Counted from the first letter of the stretch, positions 17,484-25,689 are shown. The stretch: DNA of 64,000 bases from Streptomyces lydicus (GCF_004125265.1 NZ_RDTE01000003.1:3162001-3226000); one strand, 5' to 3'. The notes: generated from the sequence alone by a model not told the origin. Translations and numbers: made by a program.

Positions 17484-17972
17484 ATGCCCACAGCCATGTC
17501 CGTCTGCCCGCACCCCCTCGACATCCGCACACCGCGCGTGCCCGAGAACCTGGCCTACAGCCTCACGCTTCCCGCTGCGCTCGCCAGTCCGGCCGTCGCG
17601 CGGTCCGCCGCCCGTACGATCCTGGAAGCGCATGGCCTGCACGACGTGACCGACGCCGCGACCCAGGTCATCGGTGAACTCGCCGCCTCTGCGTGCCTGT
17701 TCACGCCGTCCGACAGCGTCTATCTGTCGCTGCGCTATCGCGACGACGCGCTGCGCGTCTGCTTCTACGACGGGCACCCACGCCATACTCACCGCCGTCT
17801 AGCGGCGGCCTGTGACGGCAGGCGGCGGTCCATGCTTCTGTTGCTGGCCTGCGTGATGCACGCCTGTGACGGTGAGTGGGGGTTCGGGGAGTCGTCCGAG
17901 CCAGGCGACGGGACGCGGTTGTGGGCCGTACTTCCGCGTGAAGGGGCGCGGGCATACGGGCACGCGGCGTGA
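17484..17972 (+). CDS. ATP-binding (RsbW/HATPase-like) protein, degenerate
   Basis: 162 residues resembling the small HATPase proteins of Streptomyces (anti-sigma-factor-like kinase fold). The N-box region reads VIGELAASACLF, where family members usually have an ExxxNA-type Asn; the Asn is replaced by Ser. A G-box remnant is seen as GDGTRLWAVLP. Loss of the Asn suggests weak or no kinase activity. A GGGAG site precedes ATG 17484. It is divergent from the XRE gene and likely functions with it. Confidence 0.75.
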   Translation: MPTAMSVCPHPLDIRTPRVPENLAYSLTLPAALASPAVARSAARTILEAHGLHDVTDAATQVIGELAASACLFTPSDSVYLSLRYRDDALRVCFYDGHPRHTHRRLAAACDGRRRSMLLLLACVMHACDGEWGFGESSEPGDGTRLWAVLPREGARAYGHAA

Positions 17973-18013
17973 CGTACACAGGGGGCGCCGGATGCCAGGC
18001 ACCCCCTGTACGT
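17972..18013. terminator. Terminator between convergent ATPase-like gene and gntP
   Basis: Hairpin with arms ACGTAC(AC)AGGGGG and CCCCCTGTACGT, a two-base bulge on the left arm, lying just after the rightward stop and before the leftward gntP stop; can serve both strands. Confidence 0.65.
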
Positions 18014-18062
18014 AACGGGCGCCTCCTGCCCGTAAAAGGGGACGGGATATCGCGACCGACGC

Positions 18063-19538
18063 CTACACGACCACGCTCACCAACGCTGCCACCGCGAACC
18101 CGGCGACCGAGAGCACCGACTCCAGCACGGTCCAGGACTTGAGGGTGTCGCGTTCCGTGATCCCGAAGTACTTGCTCACCATCCAAAAGCCGCCGTCATT
18201 CACATGTGAAGCGAAGATCGAGCCTGCCGAGATGGCCATGATGATCAGGGCGAGGTGGGCCTGGGACATGCCCTGGCCCTCCACGAGGGGGACGACGATG
18301 CCGGCCGTGGTGACGATGGCGACCGTGGCGGAGCCCTGGGCGACGCGGAGGACGAGGGAGAGGAGGTAGGCGAGGACGATGACGGGGAGGCCGACGTGGT
18401 GGAAGGTGTCGGAGAGGGCGGTGGCCACGCCGCTGCCCTTGAGGACGGCGCCGAAGATACCGCCGGCGCCGACGACCAGGATGATGTTGCCGACCGGCTT
18501 GAGCGAGGCGGTGGAGACCGTCTCCAGGGACGTGCGGGACCAGCCGCGGCGGATGCCCAGCAGGTAGTACGACATCAGCAGGGCGATCGTCAGGGCGACG
18601 AAGGGGTGGCCGAAGAACTCGATCACCGAGCGGCCTGACGAGGGGGCCAGGGCGATGGAGGAGAAGGTCGCCAGGAGGATGAGGAGCAGCGGGGTGCCGA
18701 TGATGGTGAGGACGGTGGTCAGGGGGACCGGTGCCTCGTCGGGCGTGACGCCGGCCGCCGCCTTCTCCGCGGTGACCGCGGCCTTGGCCTCGTCCGCCGC
18801 CTCGACCGTGTCCTGCGGGACGGGGACGAACAGCCGCTTGCCGATCCAGGCCGCGTAACCCCAGGCGGCGAGCACCGCCGGGATGCCGCAGAGGACGCCC
18901 ATGAGGACGATCCAGCCGAGGTCGACCTTGAAGAGGCCGGCGGCGGCGACCGGGCCGGGGTGCGGCGGCAGGAAGGCGTGGGTCATGGACAGGCCCGCGA
19001 GGAGCGGCATGCAGTGGAGGAGGATCGACTTTCCGCTGCGCTTCGCGGCCGCGTAGACGATCGGGGCGAGGACGAAGATGCCGACGTCGAAGAAGACCGG
19101 GATGCCGAAGATCAAGCCGGTCAGGCCCATGGCGAGCGGTTCGCGCCGCTCGCCGAAGAGGCGGAGCAGCCGGGAGCTCAACACCTCGGCGCCACCCGAG
19201 ACTTCGAGGATCGCGCCGAGCATGGTGCCCAGGCCGATGATGATGGCGACGTGCCCGAGGATGCCGCCCATACCGGTCTCGATCATCGAGACGGCGTCGG
19301 ATTTCTGGACCGTGCCGAAGAGTTCGGTGACGGAGAGCCCGGCGGCCAGGCCCACCGCGATGGAGACCGTGAGCAGCGCGACGAACGGCTGCAGCCGGAC
19401 TTTGATGATCAGGACGAGGAGCAGGGCGATGCCCAGGGCGGCGACCGTCAGAAGCCCCGCGGTGCCCGGTATCAGGGCGATCAGTCCACCGGTGTGGGGT
19501 GGTGGCGGCGGGGTGGCGGGCGTGGCGGCGAGGACCAT
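18063..19538 (-). CDS. gntP: GntP-family permease (gluconate/D-serine type H+ symporter)
   Basis: 491 residues with about 12 hydrophobic segments and GntP signatures (GTMLGAILEVSGGAEVLS, FGIPVFFDVGIFVLAPIVY, AGLSMTHAFLPPHPGPVAA, GSATVAIVTTAGI, ASHVNDGGFWMVSKYF). The family imports gluconate and other sugar acids; the D-serine permease DsdX also belongs here. The neighbours (deacylase, deaminase, RidA, KDG-type kinase) suggest the cargo is an amino sugar acid or D-amino acid. ATG start behind GGAGT. A strong hairpin separates it from ridA, so it may be partly uncoupled. Confidence 0.93.
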   Translation of the reverse strand: MVLAATPATPPPPPHTGGLIALIPGTAGLLTVAALGIALLLVLIIKVRLQPFVALLTVSIAVGLAAGLSVTELFGTVQKSDAVSMIETGMGGILGHVAIIIGLGTMLGAILEVSGGAEVLSSRLLRLFGERREPLAMGLTGLIFGIPVFFDVGIFVLAPIVYAAAKRSGKSILLHCMPLLAGLSMTHAFLPPHPGPVAAAGLFKVDLGWIVLMGVLCGIPAVLAAWGYAAWIGKRLFVPVPQDTVEAADEAKAAVTAEKAAAGVTPDEAPVPLTTVLTIIGTPLLLILLATFSSIALAPSSGRSVIEFFGHPFVALTIALLMSYYLLGIRRGWSRTSLETVSTASLKPVGNIILVVGAGGIFGAVLKGSGVATALSDTFHHVGLPVIVLAYLLSLVLRVAQGSATVAIVTTAGIVVPLVEGQGMSQAHLALIIMAISAGSIFASHVNDGGFWMVSKYFGITERDTLKSWTVLESVLSVAGFAVAALVSVVV

Positions 19539-19623
19539 GGGGTGACTCCGTTGTCAGGCAGGGGCGGCTCCCGGGCAGGTCCGGGGTGTCCCCTGGAAGG
19601 CGTCTCCAGGCAGGGGGGACCGC

Positions 19624-19657
19624 GGCACGGCGCCCCGTCGGTACGGGGCACCGTGCC
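19624..19657. terminator. Hairpin between ridA and gntP
   Basis: 15-bp arms (GGCACGGCGCCCCGT / ACGGGGCACCGTGCC, one mismatch) with a CGGT loop, 62 bp after the ridA stop. It could end the kdgK-iclR-ridA transcript or attenuate read-through into gntP. Confidence 0.65.
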
Positions 19658-19718
19658 GTGCGGCGAACGGTGCGCGTGCGGTGGTGCTAACGGCAGGCGG
19701 GGCAAGGGGTGCGATGCC

Positions 19719-20129
19719 TCAGCTCAGGACGGCGAGGGCGTCGATCTCGATGAGCAGCCCCTTGGGCAGGCCGACGTAGACGGTCGTACGGGCCGCGGGG
19801 GCCTCCTTGAGGCCCTGCTCCTCGAAGTAGGCGTTGTAGATCTCGTTCATCTCGGCGAAGTGGTCCACGTCGGTGAGGTAGACGCGGATCATCATCGCGT
19901 CGTCCCAGCTCGCGCCGCCCTCTTCGAGGATGGCCTGGACGTTGGCGAGGGTCTGCAGGGTCTGCTCGCGCAGGGTGGGGCCGGCCGGGGTGGGGGCCTG
20001 GCCCTCGACGGCGGGGAGGAAGCCGACCTGGCCCGCGACCTGCAGGATGTTGCCCTTCTTGACGCCGTGGGAGAACTTCGCGGGCGGGGTGGTGTGGGTG
20101 GCCGGGGTGAGCGCGGTCTTCTCGGTCAT
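19719..20129 (-). CDS. ridA: RidA-family enamine/imine deaminase
   Basis: 136 residues, full-length RidA/YjgF fold. Conserved features are QVAGQVGFLP, the catalytic Arg in APAARTTVYVGLP and the end VEIDALA-like IEIDALAVLS. RidA speeds hydrolysis of reactive enamines and imines made by PLP enzymes to keto acids and ammonia. Here a PLP deaminase is in the same cluster, which gives a direct job: clearing its enamine product. It follows iclR by 132 bp, the gap being mostly tandem repeat. Confidence 0.93.
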   Translation of the reverse strand: MTEKTALTPATHTTPPAKFSHGVKKGNILQVAGQVGFLPAVEGQAPTPAGPTLREQTLQTLANVQAILEEGGASWDDAMMIRVYLTDVDHFAEMNEIYNAYFEEQGLKEAPAARTTVYVGLPKGLLIEIDALAVLS

Positions 20130-20157
20130 GGGATTCAGGCTTCCTGTACGGGGCCGG

Positions 20158-20261
20158 TGGTTACGGGCTAGCGGTTACGGGGCCGGTGGTTGCGGGCCTG
20201 GCGGTTACGGGGCCAGAGTTACGGACCTGGCGGTTACGGGGCCGGAGTTACGGGTCGGTGG
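20158..20261. repeat. Degenerate 15-bp tandem repeat between iclR and ridA
   Basis: About seven units of the type GGTTACGGGGCCGGT with point changes and one- or two-base deletions, ending at the iclR stop codon. The array fills the space where the ridA leader or promoter would lie. Confidence 0.85.
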
Positions 20262-21014
20262 TCACTGGGGAATGGCCGTTCCGGAGTACTCCCGGCTGAT
20301 GGCGTCGGCGGTGCGGCGTACCAGCGGGAGCAGTGTGAGGAGTTCTTCGGCGGTGACGACGACATTCGGCGCGGAGACCGACATCGCGGCGACCAGGCGT
20401 CCGTCCGCACCGCGGATGGGGGCCGCGACGCAGTTGATGGACTCCTCGTGGCCACCGAGGTCGGTGGCCCAGCCCTGTTCGCCGACCTTGGCCAGTTCGG
20501 CCAGGAAGGCCGTGGCATTCGGGGCCGAACGGGACGTGTAGAGGGGGTAGTCGAGCTTTTCCGCGAGGGCGCGGCGCTCGGGTTCGGGCAGGTCGGCGAG
20601 GAGCAGCTTGGCGACCGCGGCGACGGTGATCGCGACGGTTTTGCCGATCCGGGAGTACATCCGGACCGGGTAGCGGCTCTCCACCTTGTCGATGTAGAGG
20701 ACCTCGTTCTCCTCATGGACCGCGAGGTGGACGGTGTGCCCGCATTTCTCGTTGAGTTCGACGAGGTGGGGGTGGGCGATTTCGCGTACGTCGAGGTTTT
20801 CGGCGGCCTGCTGGGCGAGGGCGAAGAGCCGGGCGCCGAGGCGGTAGCGCTGGTCGGACTGGCGGTAGACGAGGCCGTGTTCGTGGAGGGTGCGCAGGAG
20901 CCGGAGGGCCGTGGACTTGTGGACGCCGAGCCGGTCGGCGACCTGCCCCAGGTCGGCGGGCCCCTCGGCGAGCAGCGGCAGGATGCTCAGCGCGCGGTCG
21001 ACGGTCTGGCTCAT
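20262..21014 (-). CDS. IclR-family regulator of the catabolic cluster
   Basis: 250 residues. The winged HTH lies at about residues 4-60 (TVDRALSILPLLAEGPADLG, LGVHKSTALRLLRTL) and the IclR effector domain follows (ENEVLYIDKVESRYPVRMYS, GKTVAITVAAVAKLLLADL). The start at ATG 21014 is preceded by a GAGGCA site; the frame is open further upstream but only encodes Arg/Gln repeats. IclR proteins commonly control sugar-acid and aromatic catabolism. A 7-bp-arm palindrome between kdgK and the deaminase gene (22530-22548) is a good operator candidate. Confidence 0.92.
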   Translation of the reverse strand: MSQTVDRALSILPLLAEGPADLGQVADRLGVHKSTALRLLRTLHEHGLVYRQSDQRYRLGARLFALAQQAAENLDVREIAHPHLVELNEKCGHTVHLAVHEENEVLYIDKVESRYPVRMYSRIGKTVAITVAAVAKLLLADLPEPERRALAEKLDYPLYTSRSAPNATAFLAELAKVGEQGWATDLGGHEESINCVAAPIRGADGRLVAAMSVSAPNVVVTAEELLTLLPLVRRTADAISREYSGTAIPQ

Positions 21015-21042
21015 GTGCGTGCCTCGCTTCGCCCGTTCTCGC

Positions 21043-21105
21043 CGCCGCCGCCGTTGCCGCCGCCGCCGTTGCCGCTGCCGCTGCCGCTGCCGCTGCCGGG
21101 GGTGT
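21043..21105. repeat. Hexanucleotide repeat upstream of iclR
   Basis: Simple GCC/GCT-type tract (runs of CCGCCG, TTGCCG and CTGCCG hexamers) between the kinase stop and the iclR start; noncoding as annotated. Confidence 0.75.
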
Positions 21106-21138
21106 ACCCCTCGTCGATGGCTCTCTCGCGTCGCTCGT

Positions 21139-22347
21139 TCACGGTGTCCGTACCTCCTCGTCGGCCCTGCGGCCGGATGCGCCGGCCCTTTGGCCGGATG
21201 CGTCAGCCCTCTGGCCTGCTGCGTCGCCCCTATGGCCGGATGCGTCAACCCTGTGGCCTGATGCTGCGACTTCGGTCCAGCCGGGGCCGAGGTGCAGTCT
21301 CCCCCAGGCCGCGTCGTCGAGGTCCGCCAGGCGGTCGGCGTGCGCGCGGCCGGGCGGGGTCGCGAGATCGCCGGGGACGGTGAGGGCGGCGGCGGCCCAC
21401 AGGTGGCCGTGACGGATGCGGGTGCCGACGGGGAGAGCGCGGAGGGTGGCGGAGAGGAATCCGGCGGCGAAGGCGTCTCCGGCGCCGGTGGCCGCCACGA
21501 GGTCGACGTTCAGGGAGGGGACGAAGGTGGCGGTGTCAGTGGCGGGGCCGGTGGCGTCGCCGCGGCGCGCGCCCGTCTCGGTCGTGCGCTGGAAGACGGT
21601 GGCCCCGCGCCTGCCCTGCTTGACGACCAGGAGGTCCGGTTCCGGCAGCGCTTCACTGATGGCGTGCGCCCCGTGCAGACCCCATGCGTCCCGGGCCTCG
21701 TCGTCGCCGACGAAGACCAGGTCGGCGCCCCGCGCCAGTTCGAGCAGCGCCTGAGCCCGGGACGGCTCACGCCACAGCCCCGGCCGGTGGTTGACGTCGA
21801 AGGAGAGCAGCGGCCGCCCGGGGCGGCGGGCGGTCAGCTCACGCATCAGGCCGAGGCAGTTTTCGGACAGTGCCGCCGTGATGCCGGACAGGTGCAGGAT
21901 CCGGCCGGAGTGGATCGCGTCCTGGTCCAGGTGCGCGGCCGTCATGGCCGAGGCGGCGGAACCGGTGCGGTAGTAGGCGACCTCGTGGGTGTCGGTTGCG
22001 CGGTCGTCCGCGGTGCGGAAGTAGATGCCGGTGGGGCGCAGCGGGTCGCGCCGGACGTGGGTGACATCGACGCCGTAGTCGGCGATGGCGGCAAGCAGGT
22101 GGTCGCCGAAACCGTCGGTGCCGACCCGGGAGATCCAGCGTGCGGTGTGCCCGGTGCGGGCGAGAGTGCAGGCGACGTTGGATTCGGCGCCGCCGATGGC
22201 GCGGTCGAAGGAGGGGACGTCGGCGAGTCGGCCGGGCCGCCGCGGCAGGAAGGTGACCATCGACTCGCCGAGACAGACGACGTCGACGTCCGGGGCGGGT
22301 GCGCCATCCCGGGCGGGGATGCCGTCGGCGTTCGAGGACCTGGTCAC
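21139..22347 (-). CDS. kdgK: PfkB-family sugar kinase, 2-keto-3-deoxygluconate kinase-like, repeat tail
   Basis: 402 residues. Start GTG 22347 with GAAGGAG. PfkB signatures: CLGESMVTFLP, IGGAESNVACTLARTG, the KDG-kinase-like YYRTGSAASAM, LSFDVNHRPGLW and the ATP/catalytic motif AATGAGDAFAAGF. Such kinases turn KDG into KDPG. After the core (about residue 350) comes a non-family tail made of near-repeats of seven residues (ASGQRAD type), from a 21-bp tandem repeat at 21171-21268. It is transcribed toward iclR, ridA and gntP and is divergent from the deaminase/deacylase pair. Substrate assignment is by similarity and context. Confidence 0.87.
   Translation of the reverse strand: MTRSSNADGIPARDGAPAPDVDVVCLGESMVTFLPRRPGRLADVPSFDRAIGGAESNVACTLARTGHTARWISRVGTDGFGDHLLAAIADYGVDVTHVRRDPLRPTGIYFRTADDRATDTHEVAYYRTGSAASAMTAAHLDQDAIHSGRILHLSGITAALSENCLGLMRELTARRPGRPLLSFDVNHRPGLWREPSRAQALLELARGADLVFVGDDEARDAWGLHGAHAISEALPEPDLLVVKQGRRGATVFQRTTETGARRGDATGPATDTATFVPSLNVDLVAATGAGDAFAAGFLSATLRALPVGTRIRHGHLWAAAALTVPGDLATPPGRAHADRLADLDDAAWGRLHLGPGWTEVAASGHRVDASGHRGDAAGQRADASGQRAGASGRRADEEVRTP
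21171..21268. repeat. 21-bp tandem repeat inside the kinase 3' end
   Basis: Four full units and part of a fifth, each starting GGCCGGATGCGTC or a close variant, all exactly 21 bp so the reading frame is kept. It encodes the seven-residue tail repeats of the kinase. Confidence 0.88.
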
Positions 22348-22529
22348 GATCGGTTCCGCTCCTTCGCTGTGGTGCCTGCCCGGACCGGGTACCGCACGGG
22401 TTCCGGCCGTACGCCGCACGAAGTTCCGGCCGCACGCCCGCCATTCCCCGCCGTTTCCCACCCCGCTTCCCACCGTTGACCGGGCGATGGCCCGGATGTT
22501 AGACAGCGGTCAGCGATATGCGCAATGAG

Positions 22530-22548
22530 CGTTGCAGACAGTGCAACG
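22530..22548. promoter_or_regulatory. Candidate IclR operator
   Basis: Perfect inverted repeat CGTTGCA-gacag-TGCAACG (7-bp arms, 5-nt spacer) in the divergent gap between the kinase and deaminase genes, 19 bp before the deaminase ATG. An overlapping half-site (TGCGCAA) lies just left. Size and place fit IclR-family binding. Confidence 0.55.
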
Positions 22549-22567
22549 AGGATTTCGGGGAGGCCCC

Positions 22568-23857
22568 ATGGCCGGTGGACGGCTCGCGCAGGGACTCAAG
22601 GGACTCGCGGACGAGCGGGTCGATCACCGCTTCAAGGCGCTGCCCCCGGACGCCGAGGGCCGGACCGTCGGCGAGCTGGCCGCCGAGCGCCGCAACCTCT
22701 TCCGCGACGGGTTCACCACCCCTGTCCTCGCCCTCTCCGCCGAGTCGGTCGCCCACAACCTGGCGCTGATGGAGACCTACGCCGCCCGGCACGGCCTGGC
22801 CTTCGCCCCGCACGGCAAGACCTGCATGGCACCGCAGCTCTTCGCCCGCCAGCTGGACCACGGCGCCTGGGGCATCACCGCCGCCGTCCCCCACCAGGTC
22901 CGCGTATACCGCCACTACGGCATCCAGCGGATCTTCCTGGCCAACGAGCTCGTGGACGCGGCGGCGCTGCGCTGGCTCGCCGGTGAGCTCGACGCCGACC
23001 CCGGCTTCCGCTTCGTGTGCTACGTCGACTCGCTGCGCGGCATCGAGCTGATGGACACCGCGCTGCGCGAGGCCGGCGCCACCCGCCCCGTGGACGTCGT
23101 CGTCGAACTCGGCGCGGGCGAGGGCGCCCGTACCGGCGTGCGGACCGAGACCGAAGGCCTCGAACTCGCCGACGCCATCGCGGGCGTGGACACCCTCCGC
23201 CTGGTCGGCGTCGCCGGGTACGAGGGCGAGGTGCCCGACGCCACCCCCGAGCGGGTCACGGCCTGGCTGCGCCGACTGGTCGCCCTGGCCGTGGAGTTCG
23301 ACCGGGCGGGCCGGTTCGCCGACCTCGACCGGATCGTCCTCAGCGCGGGCGGCAGTGCCTGGTTCGACGCGGTGGCCGAGGTCTTCGCCGGGACCCCCGA
23401 GCTGTCCGCCCCGCCTCTCAAGCTGCTGCGCTCGGGCGCGTACGTCTCGCACGACGACGGTCACTACCGCGAGGTCACCCCCTTCCACCGCGTCCCCGAG
23501 GAGGGCGCTCTGCAGCCCGCCTTCCGCCTCTGGGCGCAGGTCGTCTCCCGCCCCACGCCCGAGCAGGCGTTCCTCAACGCGGGCAAGCGCGACGCGGCGT
23601 ACGACCTGCATCTGCCGCAGGCCCAGGTCGTACGGTCCGGCCGGGACGGCACCCTGCGCCCGGCGGACGGCGTCACCGTCACCGGCCTGTCCGACCAGCA
23701 CGCCTGGGTCCGCACCGAGCGGGCCGGTGATCTGGAGGTCGGTGACTGGGTCGGACTGGGCCTGTCGCACCCCTGTACGTCCTTCGACAAGTGGCAGCTG
23801 ATCCCGCTGGTCGAGCAGGACGGCACGGTCACCGACTACATCCGCACCTTCTTCTAG
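22568..23857 (+). CDS. PLP-dependent amino acid deaminase, D-serine dehydratase-like (fold III)
   Basis: 429 residues, alanine-racemase N-terminal domain plus the D-serine dehydratase-like C-terminal domain. The PLP lysine is Lys84 in FAPHGKTCMAP, and the metal site His401-x-Cys403 is seen in LSHPCTSFDKW, as in zinc-dependent D-serine dehydratases. Expected reaction: loss of ammonia from a beta-hydroxy D-amino acid via an enamine. D-glucosaminate, which would yield KDG, fits the neighbouring KDG-type kinase; D-serine or D-threonine are alternatives. The start is ATG 22568 behind GGGGAGG. First gene of a rightward pair. Confidence 0.88.
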   Translation: MAGGRLAQGLKGLADERVDHRFKALPPDAEGRTVGELAAERRNLFRDGFTTPVLALSAESVAHNLALMETYAARHGLAFAPHGKTCMAPQLFARQLDHGAWGITAAVPHQVRVYRHYGIQRIFLANELVDAAALRWLAGELDADPGFRFVCYVDSLRGIELMDTALREAGATRPVDVVVELGAGEGARTGVRTETEGLELADAIAGVDTLRLVGVAGYEGEVPDATPERVTAWLRRLVALAVEFDRAGRFADLDRIVLSAGGSAWFDAVAEVFAGTPELSAPPLKLLRSGAYVSHDDGHYREVTPFHRVPEEGALQPAFRLWAQVVSRPTPEQAFLNAGKRDAAYDLHLPQAQVVRSGRDGTLRPADGVTVTGLSDQHAWVRTERAGDLEVGDWVGLGLSHPCTSFDKWQLIPLVEQDGTVTDYIRTFF

Positions 23858-23909
23858 AAGTCCCGGGCGCCGAGACCACGCACCCAGGCACCGAGAAAGG
23901 CGGCCCCCC

Positions 23910-25544
23910 ATGGACACCGTGCTCCGCGACGTCCGCGTCCTCGACGGGTCCGGCGGCCCGTCCTACCGCGCCGATGTCGCCCTCGCCGGCGGCCGGATCG
24001 CCGCGATCCACCGCGAGTCGGACGGCGGCCCGCGCCCGGGCGCCGCCCGCGTGGTGGACGGCCACGGCCTCGCCCTCTCCCCCGGCTTCATCGACATGCA
24101 CGCGCACAGCGACCTCGCGCTGCTGCGTGACCCGGCGCACGAGGCGAAGGCCGCCCAGGGCGTCACCCTCGAAGTCATCGGCCAGGACGGCCTGTCGTAC
24201 GCGCCGGTCGACGACCGGACCCTCGCCGAGGTCCGCACCCAGATCACCGGCTGGAACGGCGGAGGCCCCGGGGACACCTCCGTCGACTTCACCTGGCGCA
24301 CCGTCGGCGGCTACCTCGACCGCCTCGACCACGGCTTCGACGGCCACGGCATCGCCGTCAACGCCGCCTACCTCGTCCCGCAGGGCACCGTCCGGATGCT
24401 CGCGCTGGGCTGGGACGACCGCCCCGCCACCGCCGACGAGCTGACGCGGATGAAGCAGCTGGTCGCCGAGGGCCTGGAGCAGGGCGCGGTGGGACTGTCC
24501 TCCGGGCTGACCTACACCCCCGGCATGTACGCCTCCGACGCGGAACTCACCGAACTGTGCCGGGTGGTGGCCCGCTACGACGGCTACTACTGCCCGCACC
24601 ACCGCTCCTACGGGGCCGGCGCCCTCCAGGCGTACGAGGAGATGGTGGCGCTCACCCGCGAGGCCGGCTGTGCGCTGCATCTGGCGCACGCCACCATGAA
24701 CTTCGACGTGAACGAGGGCCGCGCGCCCGAACTGCTCGCGCTCCTGGACAGGGCGCTGGACGCGGGCGCGGACCTCACCCTCGACACCTACCCCTACACC
24801 CCCGGCTGTACGACGCTGGTCGCGATGCTGCCGAGCTGGGCGAGCGAGGGCGGCCCGGAGTCGATCCTCACCCGCCTCCGCGACGAGGCGACGGCCGAGC
24901 GCATCCGCCGGGTCATGGAGGTGGACGGGGCGGACGGCTGCCACGGGGTGCCCATCGACTGGGACACCATCGAGATCTCCGGGGTCGCGGACCCGGCGCT
25001 GTCCGGCTACGTCGGCAAGACCGTCGCCCGCAGCGCGGCGGAACGCGGCGAGGAGCCGTGGGTGACCGCCCGGCGGCTGCTGACCGACGACCGCCTGGGC
25101 TCGACGATCCTGCAGCACATCGGCCACGAGGAGAACGTCCGCCGGATCATGCGCCACCGGGTGCACACCGGCGGCAGCGACGGCATCCTCCAGGGCCTCA
25201 AACCGCATCCGCGCGCGTACGGGACCTTCCCCCAGTACCTCGGCAGGTACGTCCGCGAGCTGGGTGTGCTGTCCCTGGAGGAGTGCGTCGCCCATCTGAC
25301 CGGCCGCCCGGCCGCCCGCCTGCGGCTCCCCGACCGCGGCCTCGTCCGCGAGGGCTACCGCGCCGACCTCGTCCTCTTCGACCCCGAAACGGTCGCCGCC
25401 GGCTCCACCTTCGACACCCCGCGCACCCTGCCCACCGGCATCCCGCATGTACTCATCGACGGCCGGTTCGTGATCGAGGACGGCCGGCGGACGGACGTCC
25501 TGGCGGGACGGACGGTACGGCGCACGGCGGCGGGACGGGGCTGA
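23910..25544 (+). CDS. N-acyl-D-amino-acid deacylase (amidohydrolase superfamily)
   Basis: 544 residues. Metal-site motifs: FIDMHAHSDLALL, HHRSYGAG, HLAHATMN and the late Asp in HTGGSDGILQG. The region after the first beta strand reads EVIGQDGLSYAP, where typical D-aminoacylases have an NCG motif with a metal-ligand Cys; here Asp is in its place, hinting at a different substrate or metal use. It would remove an N-acyl (for example acetyl) group from a D-configured amino acid or amino sugar acid, feeding the deaminase gene 52 bp upstream. Family is sure; substrate is inferred. Confidence 0.9.
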   Translation: MDTVLRDVRVLDGSGGPSYRADVALAGGRIAAIHRESDGGPRPGAARVVDGHGLALSPGFIDMHAHSDLALLRDPAHEAKAAQGVTLEVIGQDGLSYAPVDDRTLAEVRTQITGWNGGGPGDTSVDFTWRTVGGYLDRLDHGFDGHGIAVNAAYLVPQGTVRMLALGWDDRPATADELTRMKQLVAEGLEQGAVGLSSGLTYTPGMYASDAELTELCRVVARYDGYYCPHHRSYGAGALQAYEEMVALTREAGCALHLAHATMNFDVNEGRAPELLALLDRALDAGADLTLDTYPYTPGCTTLVAMLPSWASEGGPESILTRLRDEATAERIRRVMEVDGADGCHGVPIDWDTIEISGVADPALSGYVGKTVARSAAERGEEPWVTARRLLTDDRLGSTILQHIGHEENVRRIMRHRVHTGGSDGILQGLKPHPRAYGTFPQYLGRYVRELGVLSLEECVAHLTGRPAARLRLPDRGLVREGYRADLVLFDPETVAAGSTFDTPRTLPTGIPHVLIDGRFVIEDGRRTDVLAGRTVRRTAAGRG

Positions 25545-25569
25545 GGCGGGGGCGGCCCGCCCCACGCCA

Positions 25570-25609
25570 ACTGGCCCTCCCGCCGCCTGCGAGCGGTGGA
25601 AGGGCCAGT
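25570..25609. terminator. Bidirectional terminator between deacylase and gap
   Basis: 17-bp stem (ACTGGCCCTCCCGCCGC with GCGGTGGAAGGGCCAGT, one mismatch and one G-U) with a 6-nt loop, placed between the convergent genes ending at 25544 and 25690. Confidence 0.75.
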
Positions 25610-25689
25610 GGCCGGTGGACAGCGGCCGGCGAACCGGGCAGTCCCGCGGATCAGGCCGTCGGATCAGCCCCCCGGATCAGAGCGCCGGA

